A stretch of 64,000 nt of DNA from Limanda limanda. Lineage: Eukaryota; Chordata; Actinopteri; Pleuronectiformes; Pleuronectidae. Location: NCBI RefSeq assembly GCF_963576545.1, contig NC_083641.1:19057523-19121522 (forward strand), read 5' to 3'. The notes under the pieces were generated by a model, which had not been told where the DNA came from, searched no databases, and was given only the letters and a program-made list of their open reading frames with translations. Shown here in pieces: positions 35,373-47,214 of the stretch (position 1 is the first letter of the stretch; each line of letters begins with the position of its first letter). A program made the position numbers and the translations under genes.

Positions 35373-38343
35373 CTAAGCCACAAAGCGCATCCTTCTCCAC
35401 TGCCATAATAGCAAATGATGTAGCCTCTCCTGGCCCATGGTTCTCCTCAGCCAGGTGTGGACACGGCGCAGTACACTGAACGACCGCTCACACGTGCAAC
35501 TGCTGACAGGTATTGTCAAGGCTGCTTGGACAACTGAGCTCAAGGTTGGGAACATGTCTGGGTGAAGTAGCTTGTAAACACTGCCCATGTCAGAAACGGC
35601 ACCTTCTCTCTTTCTTCTAGAAAGGAACTGCTTTGCCACAAGGATCTCCTCTTTTTTCAACGACATTTTATAATGTGTTGCAATCAGCTCTAGGGAATCC
35701 TCACAGAAGAAATCAACGGCCGCTGGGTTGCAAGCTTGAATGCCTCGCATTAGCTCTGCCCCCACATCAGAAAATCTACTGTTTAGCTCAGTTACCATAC
35801 GGTCAAGACATGGGTACAACAGAGTTTGTTTCAGCTGGTCTTCTGTGCCCAGATGAGCCCTTGTACCCAAGGTGGACTCTATTGTAAAGTCCTCCATCAC
35901 CCTCTGTTTGTGCCTGCGACCACTGTGACGTCTCTCACATATGTTGTTGGCATCATAGATGTGTTTTGCTTCATTGTAAAGCTTGTCTGCCATTTCATTG
36001 GTTCGGATGGATTTCAGTGTGTCAAGGACTGCATCTTTAAAGAGTGTTGCTTGGGCCAAGTCCACAGAATCCTTCTGAAGGTACAGGTCCAGCCCCTCTG
36101 TAGTTGACAGCATACTCCGGAACATGACCAGCAGGTAGACATTTGAAAACCTGGACAGCTGTGACAGTAATCCGACTGCCAGAGGTGTTGCACTCTCTTC
36201 CAGGCACTTTAAAACAGCTGGCAGATTGTTGAGCATTGCTCTCACAGACTTCACCTGACATGCCCATCGGGTTTTTGACAGCTGGACAAGCTCACTCTTC
36301 TTCAAGCCCAGGAGCATCTGGACATCAGAGAATCTCTGATGGTTTACGATTGATACACTGAAGAAACAGTAGACACTCTCCAATGTCTCAAACAGGTTAC
36401 TGGCTTCTGGAACAGCCCTGCACGTATGGCAGAGAAGCAGGTTCAGCTCATGAGCATAGCAGTGTACGTACACTGCTTCTGGGTGTTTCTCACGAAAGCG
36501 AGCTTGAACTCCACTTACTGAACAACTCATAACGGAAGCTCCATCATAAGCCTGAGCGACACACAGGAGATCATTAAGGCCATTCGACTCCAATACATTT
36601 TCAATTGCGTCAGTGATGCACTGTGCATTCAATCCCTTAAGGGTGACAAGTTCAAGGAGACGCTCTTTGACTCCGCCGTCAGCTGTAACATAGCGCACAC
36701 AAACAGCAAGCTGTTCAACGTGGCCATCTCTTGCCTCATCAGCCATCACTGCATACATTTTCGATGCCTTGATCTCTTCTACGATGGTTGCAGTCACTTC
36801 ATCAGCACAACATTCGATCATGCTGTTCTGCGAGGCAGGAGATAGATATGTTGAATGAGAAGGGGCCTGGTAGTTCTGGAGGAAGGGGTCAAAGGTTTCA
36901 AGGAGCTTCATTACTTCTAAAAAGTTTCCCTGATTCAGGGAGGAGCTGGTTTCATCATGACCACGGAAAGCAATGCCTTGTTTCCCTAAAAGGCTAGTGA
37001 CGGCCACAATGCGCCGCAGGTATTCTCTCCTTTCACTAATCTGACTGGAATTTCCAACATTCATTTGGTTGACAACATCGCCTTCTGTTAGCGTAGCTCT
37101 GTAATTCTTCCAGGCTAGGATAGATGACTTGTGGACAGCACTTGCCTCATGCTCTCGGTAGCTATCCAAGGCCCTTTTCCAGTTATTAAAGCCCTCAGTG
37201 CTGAGGAGGGCATCTTTGCTGGCTCTAGGGTTGTGTTTCCCAAAGAGCTTGCATGAGAAACAGTGTGAAGAGTTTCTGCTCAAAGAATACTCCAGCCAGT
37301 CAAAAGATTCAAACCATTTGTACTGGAAATACCGTTGCTGCTTTCCAAAACTAGTGGAGGGGTACTGGTCCCGTCTCGGTTGCTTTGGGCCTGTTTCTCG
37401 TGTCCCTAAATCATTCTTTCCTAACAGGTTCCCTGTGCTCCCTGACCCTGAGCCACCTGTATTTCCAAAAAGGGGAAAAAAGCAAAATAAAGCTATGGCC
37501 TCCTTCTCCCCCCTTTTTTAAACATGATTAAATAAAACTCTGCTATCCACAACTTGCAATTAATGGGCACTGGCAAGGATGTATACTGGGATACACTGCT
37601 GAATATCATACAATTCTGGACTAGAGATATTGGTATAGATACTCCTCACATAGCCTACCTGCACTTGCACTGTCCTCACTCTGGTCAGCAGCATCACTGG
37701 CAGCTGCATCTATGTATGCTGACTCTGCTCTTATCTCTGAAAATGTATAAAAGAATAAATACAAAAAAGTTAAGCTGTAGCCTACTGTAAACTTAAGATC
37801 AATATTCTATCAAATTATTGCATTTAGAAATTTTAATTTCAAACATTATAATTAGGTTACTAAAATATGTTAAATACTACATGTAAGTGGTGTCATTGTG
37901 TTGCTCGTCAGTATTGCTTCCTCCTGCTAGTTTGCCTTCATTGGTCTCGAAACCAGGTCCTCTGATTTGCGACCACAATTGACCACCAAATAAACGTGTG
38001 TGCTATTAGTTATGCCAAGGACAAAACGACCTATTTTTTGGCGCAAGTGGGAGGTCTTTACCTCTTTTTATACTGAGAGGGAATTCACCAGGTCGACTTT
38101 GTTACACAGACACTCTTAACATAGCCTACAGGTACCTGAACTTGCACTCTCCTCCCTTTGGTCTCCTGCATGAACCCTGACTGCATCCTTATCTGCTATC
38201 ATACCTGAAAATGAAGGATGTGCCATTATATGCTTAAAGAGTTCAACAAGAACAAGAACAACAAAAAACCTTCTATTCCCATTACCTCCTTGGCTGCCAA
38301 CCACTTTTGGAGCAAAAAACATTGAAATCCTTCTTTGTGACAT
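35373..38343 (-). CDS. hAT transposase with TTF-type zinc finger (ZMYM1-like), four exons, intact
   Basis: The exons, in phase, are 38286-38343 (ATG, MSQRRISMFFAPKVVGS), 38136-38204, 37659-37736 and 35373-37456, giving 762 codons plus stop. Order of parts: short basic start; two similar acidic Ser/Asp-rich exons; TTF-type zinc-binding region (RYFQYKWFESFDWLEY, NSSHCFSCKLFGKHNPRAS); RNase-H-like core with the acidic residue in MADEARDG, AYDGASVMSCSVSGVQ, VHCYAHELNLLLC and LSKTRWACQV; helical insertion; and C-terminal dimerisation region (IPVSSCTCERSFSVLRRVHT, RTMGQERL). No stop or frameshift is seen. The donors are GT and each junction restores frame, so the gene could make active transposase. 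Exons 2 and 3 look like duplicates of each other (ending ESASS / DSASA just before a GG codon). Confidence 0.9.
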
Positions 38344-39365
38344 TGTTGTTTGCAGGTCCCAGGGGGTTGGGAGTCCACAGCAGATGTCGTTATAATTCTC
38401 TGTTAACAAACATAAATGAGTCAGTACACTTATGCAGCCGGTCTCATTCCCTGTTGCCATGAGAATCATGTATTAACATAAATATTTCTAACTGTTATTC
38501 TTTTAATTTCATATCGTCTCTTCATATTATTGTCATCAACTTTCATGTACAAAGCGGTCATTTAGACTACAGACGAAAATAATAGATACAGTAGCAGGCT
38601 TAATGCCTCTGGTCCATCACACTACTAGTCATTAACGTTAGCTAGCTAGCATTCTAGCTGCAGACAAAGTTCATGATATACATTTGCATTCAATTATAAC
38701 ATTATATACATTTACCATAAGTAAGGTTTTCAAAACGTTTACAGACATTTTAATTACTGACATATAATAAAGACATTGTGAAATCTAGGGCTTGTGCTCA
38801 CTACTCACCTGTTGTAAACAGTGAGAGACTGGCTGCTGAAGTGTACTGACGCACTTGTTGCTCTGTTCTCGTGCGGTAAATGAGGGGCGTTCAAGGACCG
38901 TCGGAAAGTCGATTTTTTTTCGAATTTTTTTTTTTTTTTTTTTTTTTTTACCAAAAAATTAGATTCGGGGCTAATCAAATTAGATCCGGGGCTTTAGCCC
39001 CGAATAAAACAGCCTAGTGATGCCACTGGTGAAAAGCAGCGCCACACGATTCCTGTAGTTATCTTTGGTCACAGGGTAAATCTGAAAAGAAGAGTTTAAA
39101 GGATATTGTAGTCTTATAAGTAAATTATTCAAATATGTACCATTTCTAGAGTGAAAACTTCCACAAGATACATTTTAGAAAACAATTTTGAGGTAAACTG
39201 AGATGCAAACTAACTCCATATAATGTCCCATTGTTTCCACTAGATAATAAAATAGCAATAGGGTAATTCTATGACTGATGAGAGACTGACATCTTTCTTG
39301 TTCTGTTTATTCCTCCAGAAATCCTCAGTAGTGGGGATGAGTGTGGTCGACCCGCCCTCCTCCTT

Positions 39366-39800
39366 AAAAATTATTCTTCAAGAGTACAAATTGAATAATA
39401 CAAAACTGACAAAGACGTGAGCCGTTGAAGTAAATAAATAGATACCCTATGTGCCAATAGCACACATTATGAACACGTGTACAACCCCTGAAGATATAAC
39501 ACGTTTATAACAGGAAGTGTCTCAAACAACATTGAGAACTGGATAAAAGTAGAAGCGTTTTGTAAGTGTGCAACTGTCCTTGGTCAGCATCTGCCTTTTG
39601 TTTGAAGAGCGGTACTCTTCAAAGCGTAGCATGACCTGTGGAAACAGACAGGGTATAACATGTTATAAAAACAACACCATCATCATTACTGCTTTATTAC
39701 TGATGTTATTTTCCTTTTAAACACATTATACAAGAATATTTTACACTCAGAACGGATTAAGAAAAGTCTACACTTTACTGAAAAATTCCTCGATGTCATA
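39366..39800 (-). pseudogene. Caspase-1-like fragment U5: last exon and a scrap of exon 7
   Basis: Exon 8 (39522-39635) is open for 38 codons: VMLRFEEYRSSNKRQ ... RFYFYPVLNVV, with FYPV in place of the FYPG seen in sisters. Intron 7 follows. Exon 7 starts at about 39777 with a damaged donor (ACACTTTACTG on + where others have ACACTTACTTTTCTG) and is cut at about 39799 by hAT sequence. Confidence 0.8.
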
Positions 39801-40833
39801 TTAATGGGACTTAACAGCCCATAAACTTTAGCTTATTCATCACATATGAATAGCGTCACACATAAGGCCTATGTATACTTTAAAAGCAAAATATAGAATT
39901 AAAACCAGTTGTACACAGGTAAAGAGCCTAAATAAATTACTGTACATCAAGTTCTGCACAGAAAAATGAATACAAATAAAAGGTAAAAAGTAAATCAATA
40001 CAAAAGTGAACAGGTAACTTATCAAGTGAGTAGCCTACTTACTTCTCTTTTACTGTACCTTGGCCAGTGGCACGGTAGTCCACATAGTTCTATATTACAG
40101 TGTTAAGTGTCTCATACAGGTTCACACTGACATCCTTATGACATAATAATCCTTCCATTTTGGTTCTTGAGACCCAACCACTGAGTAGCCAGTTTAGTTG
40201 CCTTTAAGAAAAACTCACTTTTCAAATTTCTGTTGTTAACCGACTCCTGTGCGGATGGAATATTATTCCTGCAAATGAGAACAGTCCCTCAACCTGAGCT
40301 GAAGAGGGGAGGGTTGTGTTATATCGAACAAAAAGGAGCTTGACAAGTGGGTACTGCTGAAGAGAAAGCAGGTGTTTTCTGGTGTCTTCCAGAAAACTAA
40401 GGGTCTCTAACTCAGCTTTGCTGTGGCTCGTGATCTCCTGTCTTTCCTGGACTTGAGTTTCTTCAGCTGAGAAAACAAAGGAGTCATCTTACTCATCATC
40501 TTGGAGGTTGGAGAAAGCCGTTTCACTCTCTGCCACTAGGCCAAGATCTTCAGCTGAGTGGAGCATAAGCTGGTGGATTGGCTTCCTTTCTCCTGACAAT
40601 CGTGGTGGTAGACAGCGCATTTTGAAGAATAGGTGAACTCGTGAATTGTTTTTGGATTCGTTGAGAAAGTATCTTGAGTATTTTAAATACAAATTTACTG
40701 CACTCTAAAGTATTTTGTTACAAATTACGTTAGATTTTTTATCGGCCCTATCAAATACAAATTACAAAATACTCAAAGTAATTGAAATACGTATTTCAAA
40801 TACAAGTAATAGAAATACTGCCCATCTCTGGCT
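39800..40833 (-). pseudogene. hAT element remnant with transposase C terminus
   Basis: Minus-strand frame 40222-40692 reads through one TAA (at about 40489). It includes [20 protein letters not shown], then [20 protein letters not shown], the hAT dimerisation signature (LFS-AG-I--P-RS-L). The right end on the minus strand is CAGAGATGGGCAGTATTTC, a classical hAT terminus. The left part is truncated against U5. Confidence 0.75.
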
Positions 40834-40835
40834 AT

Positions 40836-42430
40836 ACTAATACATTCCAACTTCCAAATATTCAGTTGTAATGTCTACTTCGTGCTGTACAGGCAAAGTA
40901 TCAGCCCACTTATCGGCAGTGTTTTCAAAGCCACGTTATCTATAGATCTGTTTCTTTTCCTGTGTTAATTTCCATTATCTTTTCTTTACTCTGTCCAGGA
41001 TGTCCTCTACCACCCTTGGAAGGCCCTGCATGGTTTAGTCCACTGTAAAGCGGCGTTTTTTTTGTATTCTGTTGTGAAAAGGGGAAGAAGATTTTTTTGT
41101 TTTGCTCGTAGAATTATCATCACACTGCCAAACTTTTTCAAACGTCCCTTTCGTCCGGGCCTTACCAGTCGTGCAGCCTCTCTGGCTGTGGCTGCGCTGT
41201 GAGTGACTGCGTGTATGCATGCATCAAGTGAGCAGTGATGAGCGTGTTTGTTTGTGCTGAGTGCAAGTCATTGGATAGGAACGTGAGTGCTTGTTAATAG
41301 TCTCCTGTCTGTTTTTTTTATAAAGTGTACACTGATATATATATATAAAAATGCTCTAACACTGCCAGTATGTTCAAAGAAGCTGTTAAAATGGAGTCTC
41401 GTCTGCTTGGAGGTCGTACGCTTGTTGTATTATGTCTTTTTTTTACGTATACAAACCCTGAGATTAGAAAAGAGCACATCCTCCTGTCAAATGACTTCTG
41501 TTTATTTGTGTGAATGAACTTCAGTCAGTATGAATTCAATGTAGCCCCGTGAAAGACTCATCAGACGTGCACTATGCAACCATGTTACCATGTGGCCTAC
41601 TCGACCTGTTGCCTTTGTGTTGTATTGTGACGACATTTTTATGTTTGTTTGATCCAAGTCGTTTTTTTGTTTTTTTTAATTTCAAGTAAAGTTTGTCTGA
41701 AAAATCACATTCAGTGTGTTTGTGTTTTTGATTTGGAGGCATCAACTGATTTTCTTCAAAGTCCAACAAGGATTCAAAGGCAGAAATATCAAGTTATCAA
41801 TGCAATGAAATTCTTTTTTCCACATGTCTCTACCTGATGTTGTCGATACATGTCTAAATACAACAATATAAAAATAGAATAAAATAAATCAAAGATGAAA
41901 AATCGAAGTTAAGAAAAATCCTAATTCATATTCACTCATCACACCCATCCATAAAGACTGAGGTAGACAATTTTAACAGTTTTCAAAGGGAATGTGCATA
42001 TAGTCAAATGTGCAAAGAGACGCAAATTGTCTTTTCAATTCTCATATTTATTTTAACTTTTCTTGTTTACTCATAAATGTTACATCACAGTGTGAACTGT
42101 TGTTGATGAATCTTACACAAGTAAAAGTACAAAAGTATGAAAGTTCACTGTACTTTTCCTTAACTGCTTATATACACACACACAACCCTGAGATATCAGG
42201 GTGTCCCCCACCTCTCAACCAGTGTCAGCTAAGATCTGCACATAGACCGTATGCAACCCTTAACCCTGGGATAAAAAAGATTCTCTGGCCAAACCCTAAC
42301 CCAAGGGTAGAAATGTAATAATACAAAACTGACAAAGACATGGGCCGTTGAAGTAAATAGATCCCCTATGTGCCAATAGCACACATTATGAACATGTGTA
42401 CAACCCCTCAAGGTATAACATGATCATAAG
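40836..42430. repeat. Caspase-unit 3' flank module, copy 3' of U6
   Basis: It starts at CTATACTAATACATTCCAAC right after the hAT terminus at 40833 and runs to the last exon of U6, with the landmarks listed for 13330-14900. Confidence 0.85.
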
Positions 42431-42437
42431 AAGTGTC

Positions 42438-45400
42438 TCAAACAAGATTGAGACCTGGATAAAAGTAGAAGCGTTTTGTAAGTGTGCATCTTTCCTTGGT
42501 CGCCATCTGCCTTATGTTTGAAGGGCGGTAATCTTCAAAGCGTTGCATGACCTGTGGAAACAGACAGGGTATAAGATTTTATAAAAACAAGACCATCCTG
42601 TCTGCTTTATTACTGATGTTATTTTCCATTTAAACACATTTTACAATAATATTTTACACTCAGAACGGATTAAGAATAGTCTACACTTACTTTTCTGAAA
42701 AGTTCCTCAATGTCATCCTCGTTTGCGGCCGTGTTGAATACGTTGACAGTAAACCGGATTAACAAAGACCCCCGTACCGTATCTCTATATGCCACGGTGC
42801 CTGCAGCGCAAAACATGAAAAAAAGAAGATACATTTATCGTCTTTCATCTTCACTCTGTCGTGAGTTTTAGATTGAGATTATTTTAGATTTAAACCGACC
42901 AGGTGTGCTGGAGAGAAGAGAGATGAAGTCTTTTTCTCTGTGTACGAATCTTTGCAAACTATCAGGAGAAAACCCTTCGTGTCTGATTTCAGCAGGTCCA
43001 GCCGCAGAGTCGCTCACCAGCACAGCGCCTTTCTCATCTGAAACATGTGGCCCACTTTTAATACAGATTGATACAGAAAACAAGACCTTCATGAATTTGT
43101 ATTAAATTAAGTTTAGTTACTTTCATCACCTCACCCCCTTCATGCATCCCTTCATCCCTCATCCTTACCTTCTCCCTTCATCCCTACCCTCATGCCTTCA
43201 TCCTCCTTTCCTTCATCCCTACATCAACCCTTCATCCATACCCTCAGTACTTCATGCACCTTTACTCATCCCTACATTCAACTGTTCATACCGCTTGCAT
43301 GTCTCATTCTAGGTACTGGCTGGGTGTCCTGTAATAAGCACTGGTGGAATGATTCCTGAGAGAACCAGAGTCTCCCTCATCTCAGACAAGCCTATGAGAC
43401 GCAGCTTCACCTCAACCCCTTCACTTCACTTGCATTAATTTCTCCTCAACTTCCAACACATCAATTTCCATTCAAACCTTTAAATTTATGGTTGGGGCGT
43501 AGCCCGTACTAGAGAAAGCTTGGTGTATCTGAAAGGACTGGATGAGAATTACCTCCCCTGCAGGCCTGGATGATGAGGATTTTAGTTTTGTTCAGCAGAG
43601 CCGCACATTTCTCTGGACCCAAGTGTTTATAAATGTCGTCGATTGGGAACTCATCCGGTTCATGTGGTGTCCAGTCAACACCTAGGATAATTCCCAGTTC
43701 CCCGTGAGACCCGATAACCACCATCACGCTGTCTGTCTCTCGGAGTTTTGGATGTTCAGAGAACTTGATTACAGCATTATCGATGGCCTGTGAGAAGAAA
43801 TTAGAAAGAGTTAGGTTTCATTTACTCATCGTCAACCAGGAAAAAGATATGTATTCCCCTTTTCACCGTGACGCACCTTTGCAGTGAGGTTTGTGTATTT
43901 CACCACCTCGTATCCCAGATCTGTGAGAAGTTTCTCTGCGTTCTCCTCGTCTTTCTCAGCTCCATCTCTGTCTAATCTCTTAAGCTTGAACTTTATATTG
44001 GTGATAAGCAGCGCCACACGATTCCTATAGTTATCTTTGGTCACAGGGTAAATCTGAAAGGAAAAGTTTAAAGGATATTGTCGTCTTATATGTCAATTAG
44101 CAAAAACGTACCATGTCTACAATGAAAACTTTCACAAGATACATTTTAGAAAACAATTTTGAGGTAAACTGAGATGCAAACTAACTCAATAAAATGTCCC
44201 ATTGTTTCCACTAGATAATTAAATAGCAATAGGGTAATTCTATCAATTAAGCCACATTTATATGACTTTAATGAGAGACTGACATCTTTCTTGATCTGTT
44301 TATTCCTCCAGAAATCCTCAGTAGCGGGGATGAGTGTGGTTGACTCCTCCTTAATGCTCTGAGGCTCTGCCGCTGCAAACCACAGAAATACAAGATTTCG
44401 TAATAAAATGAAGTATTTGAGTCTGAAAATACAATATTGGTTTGGAAAGAGTAGAATAAATCCTCACCCGGGGGAGCAGGCGGTAGCGGGCCGAGGCCCA
44501 GCTCAGAGTAAAGAACGCGATCACAGTTTTGAAGGTGAGCGATCATCTTCATGCTGGCTTTATCGCCTTTCTTCATCACCGTGTCGATGAGGCAGCACGC
44601 CTTGTTGTCTCTGGTGCTGTTCCCCTCCAGTATGGCGTCTTTTTGCCAGTCGTTCACAATGCGATCCTCCAGAATGTTGTCTAGGAGCCGATCAAGAGTT
44701 GGTATGGACACCTGTTCCACGAACTTCGTTCTCACCTTGGCGAGCTTGTCTAGAGAACGGAATATAAATCATGGTAAAAGTAAAGTAAATTGCAAAACTT
44801 ATACACATGGATCCTGACCAACTCACAGGGCTAAGACAAGCAACCTGTGGGCAATTTAAGTGTTTGGGCTTCTTTGGACTCTATACTTGGAATTTAGACG
44901 TCATTAGAATATGGGAGGAAGCGAGAGAACCAGCAGAAAACACACTAACATGCAGGGAGAACATTGAATAGAATAATTACAGAATTATTTTCAAAACATT
45001 ATATCTTTTCCAACCCTTAGAAAGGACAACAGTTGAGTTTTAAGACATTACATATCATGACATCTAACAGCTCTTTAACACTTCATCCTGGACACTTAAG
45101 TGTTTAATTCCTAATCCTACAGTGACAAAAAGAGGCTCAAATGCTCGTAAGTTTAATCAGAAAATTATGTAGAATCAATCTGTGTATTTAGTGATGCTTT
45201 GTACTCAACGTATAAAGGACAACAAGCTCAAACTAAAGCAGTCTAATATAACAGTCCTGTTATAAATCCTATAGTCATGAAGTAGGTTTAAAAGAGGGTT
45301 GATTCAACTGTACAGTTATTTCAGAGGATGTGTTTTGTGCTGCAGTTGAACTCAGCTTGTGATCATTTTAAATAGATTGGGGACAACAACAGGAACCCCA

Positions 45401-46082
45401 GTAAAACAAATCTGATATTTTTTTAATACTTATTTAACGTTACTAAAACTGGCTGAAACGTAGTGATTGACAGCAGAGACAGACACCACACTACAGTGCA
45501 CAGATGTGTTGTTCCATCTTTATATACAGTCTACTTTTTAAATTGTCTTGAATGATAATAGCTTAGCATTTTTACAAGCATTAGCCAACACAACAGAAGG
45601 CTTTTGTTTCAGTCCAACGTCACCAGATCCTTCAGCTGAGATCAACTTTATGAGATGACTTGAGTACTTTGACCTTCCTTTATGGTTTCAACCCAAACCC
45701 GAACAAACACTTCACTAGCTTTGAATATAATGTAGACAAACACATATATTATAGTCGAGTTAAATCGCATTGAAGAGGCTTGTCGACATTTACATAATAG
45801 AGCTTGCATACTTTCACTTTCTCTTTTAACTGGAACATAGACACGTTGGTCCTATAGGAAACTGTAGGGAAGCCTGATCGAAACGTTTAGGACAAATTCA
45901 AGCTGTGAAAGATGAAGTCATGTTTCTGAAACTCATCCTCCTCTTCGCCCTGATAACAAACACCGATCAACCACCTCTGCGTTACCTGGCTGATCGCCTC
46001 CATATTGTACATACAGTAGATTTTGCGATGTGCCACGGTGGCGCGTAAAGTTGCATTCAGATCCTAAACTCTTACCGGCCAT
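42438..46082 (-). CDS. Caspase-1-like CARD caspase U6, complete eight-exon gene
   Basis: Exons 5' to 3': exon 1 46076-46082 (ATGGCCG, donor GTAAGA), exon 2 44468-44749, exon 3 44284-44372 (inferred GTCAGT donor), exon 4 43877-44053, exon 5 43553-43787, exon 6 42900-43037, exon 7 42691-42800, exon 8 42438-42551. All phases agree, giving 383 codons, usual for caspase-1-type proteins. CARD (residues about 1-90): KLAKVRTKFVEQVSIPTLDR, ILEDRIVNDWQKDAILEGNS. p20: RNRVALLITNIKF, catalytic His in GSHGE, catalytic Cys in QACRG. Linker with possible Asp cleavage site in SPDS. p10: DFISLLSSTP, then the substrate Arg in YRDTVRGS, end FYFYPGLNLV. In the family the CARD is recruited to inflammasomes and the protease matures cytokines and triggers pyroptosis. 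The gene is convergent with a syntaxin-type exon copy. Confidence 0.85.
43135..43280. repeat. (CATCCCTT)n minisatellite in U6 intron 5
   Basis: Degenerate TCATCCCT repeats; see the U1 tract at 15635 for the full set. Confidence 0.85.
44800..46070 (-). other. Intron 1 of U6; nearly identical in U7
   Basis: About 1.3 kb with no coding segment. It aligns by eye to 53180-54440 with only scattered single-base differences (for example AAGCTC/AAGTTC at 45220 and CAGCTT/CATCTT at 45353). A diverged version is at 60370-61270. Confidence 0.85.
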
Positions 46083-46197
46083 TGCACAGATGTCGTGTCA
46101 CAGAGTTCTTCTTGCTGCAGTCTGCAAACCAGACGAGAGAGAGTCTCCTGTCAATTCACCACAGGTCGCGTATCTTCAGTTAAGGGGTGGGAGGAGG

Positions 46198-46524
<327 letters not shown>

Positions 46525-46877
46525 ATTGGAATACATGTGTGAGGAGCTCCAGCTCCTCATTCCCCATATTCACAGAGAGTGGTGTGTAATTATCCCATGT
46601 AACTCCCTCTTCTTACAACCCACCACAGTGGAACAACTGTGCCACCTCTTGGTAAATATCTGTAACAGCACTCAAAGGTGGAGTAATTCCATGCACCAGA
46701 TGACCCCAACTCCCTTCAAGGGTCCTGACCTGTATAATTATTTACCCACTTATAATCAAACACTGTGCAGCAGCAACATTTCCTCTTCTCCTTTTCTTTT
46801 TATTCTTTCTCCTTTTTCCACTGAATTATGATTTGACTCCAGTCTTCCTGTTTCCCCTCTCATTGTCCCCCATGCAG

Positions 46878-46955
46878 AAGAAGATCCTGATATGAGGTTG
46901 TGTTGGACTATGTCTAATCATCATCATTATCGCCCTCACTATTGGACTCACTTAG
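46878..46955 (+). pseudogene. Duplicated syntaxin-type TM exon, copy 2, with premature stop
   Basis: It has the same acceptor (CCCCCATGCAG) and 78-bp length as the exon at 12153, but the sixth codon is TGA (AAG AAG ATC CTG ATA TGA) where the first copy has GGA. The remaining bases still spell the membrane anchor. About 300 bp of upstream sequence is co-duplicated (GAACAACTGTGCCACCTCTT). Confidence 0.8.
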
Positions 46956-47214
46956 GACCATAAGAGAACCTCACAGAGCAGGCAGGACCTGACGTGATGC
47001 ACAGCACAGTACAAAGTGTTCAGGTGTTACAGTGGCCTCTGTGATGTGCAGTCAGGAACTGCTGCTACAGTAAGAAATAGGCGTTTTTCATGTGGTAATT
47101 TAATATATATGCTATTTATTCATTGAAATTAAAGAAAATATATTTAAACGTATTGTATTGTAAAATTTTCTGGATATGAAAGGACTTCTCGGGATAAGAG
47201 ATTTGGGGAAGAGA

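Larger units (their letters stand above)
34738..39028 (-). mobile_element. Complete autonomous hAT transposon, 4291 bp
   Basis: Terminal repeats are CAGGGGCGTTTCTAGG on the left and, inverted, CAGTGGCATCACTAGG on the right (12 of 16 identical). An exact 8-bp target-site duplication, GTGAAAAG, lies at 34730-34737 and 39029-39036. The insertion site is caspase exon 4; sister copies have GGTGATAAGCAGCGCC uninterrupted. A four-exon transposase gene fills the element. A perfect 25-bp hairpin lies 3' of the gene at 35040-35093. Confidence 0.95.
34017..39365 (-). pseudogene. Caspase-1-like copy U4: internal deletion, stop, and hAT insertion in exon 4
   Basis: Exon 8 (34017-34092) has lost 38 bp and its frame. 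Exon 7 (34203 to about 34283) is fused straight to the 3' part of exon 5 (about 34290-34516), with everything between deleted, including the active-site Cys codon. Exon 5 also has a stop right after MSHGKL. Exon 4 (34606-39081) is split by the 4.3-kb hAT element at 34738-39028. Exon 3 (39291 to about 39365) is cut at its 5' side. The last break leads into TTATTCTTCAAGAGTACAAA, the same flank that borders U3, so U4 and U5 abut by recombination. Confidence 0.85.
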
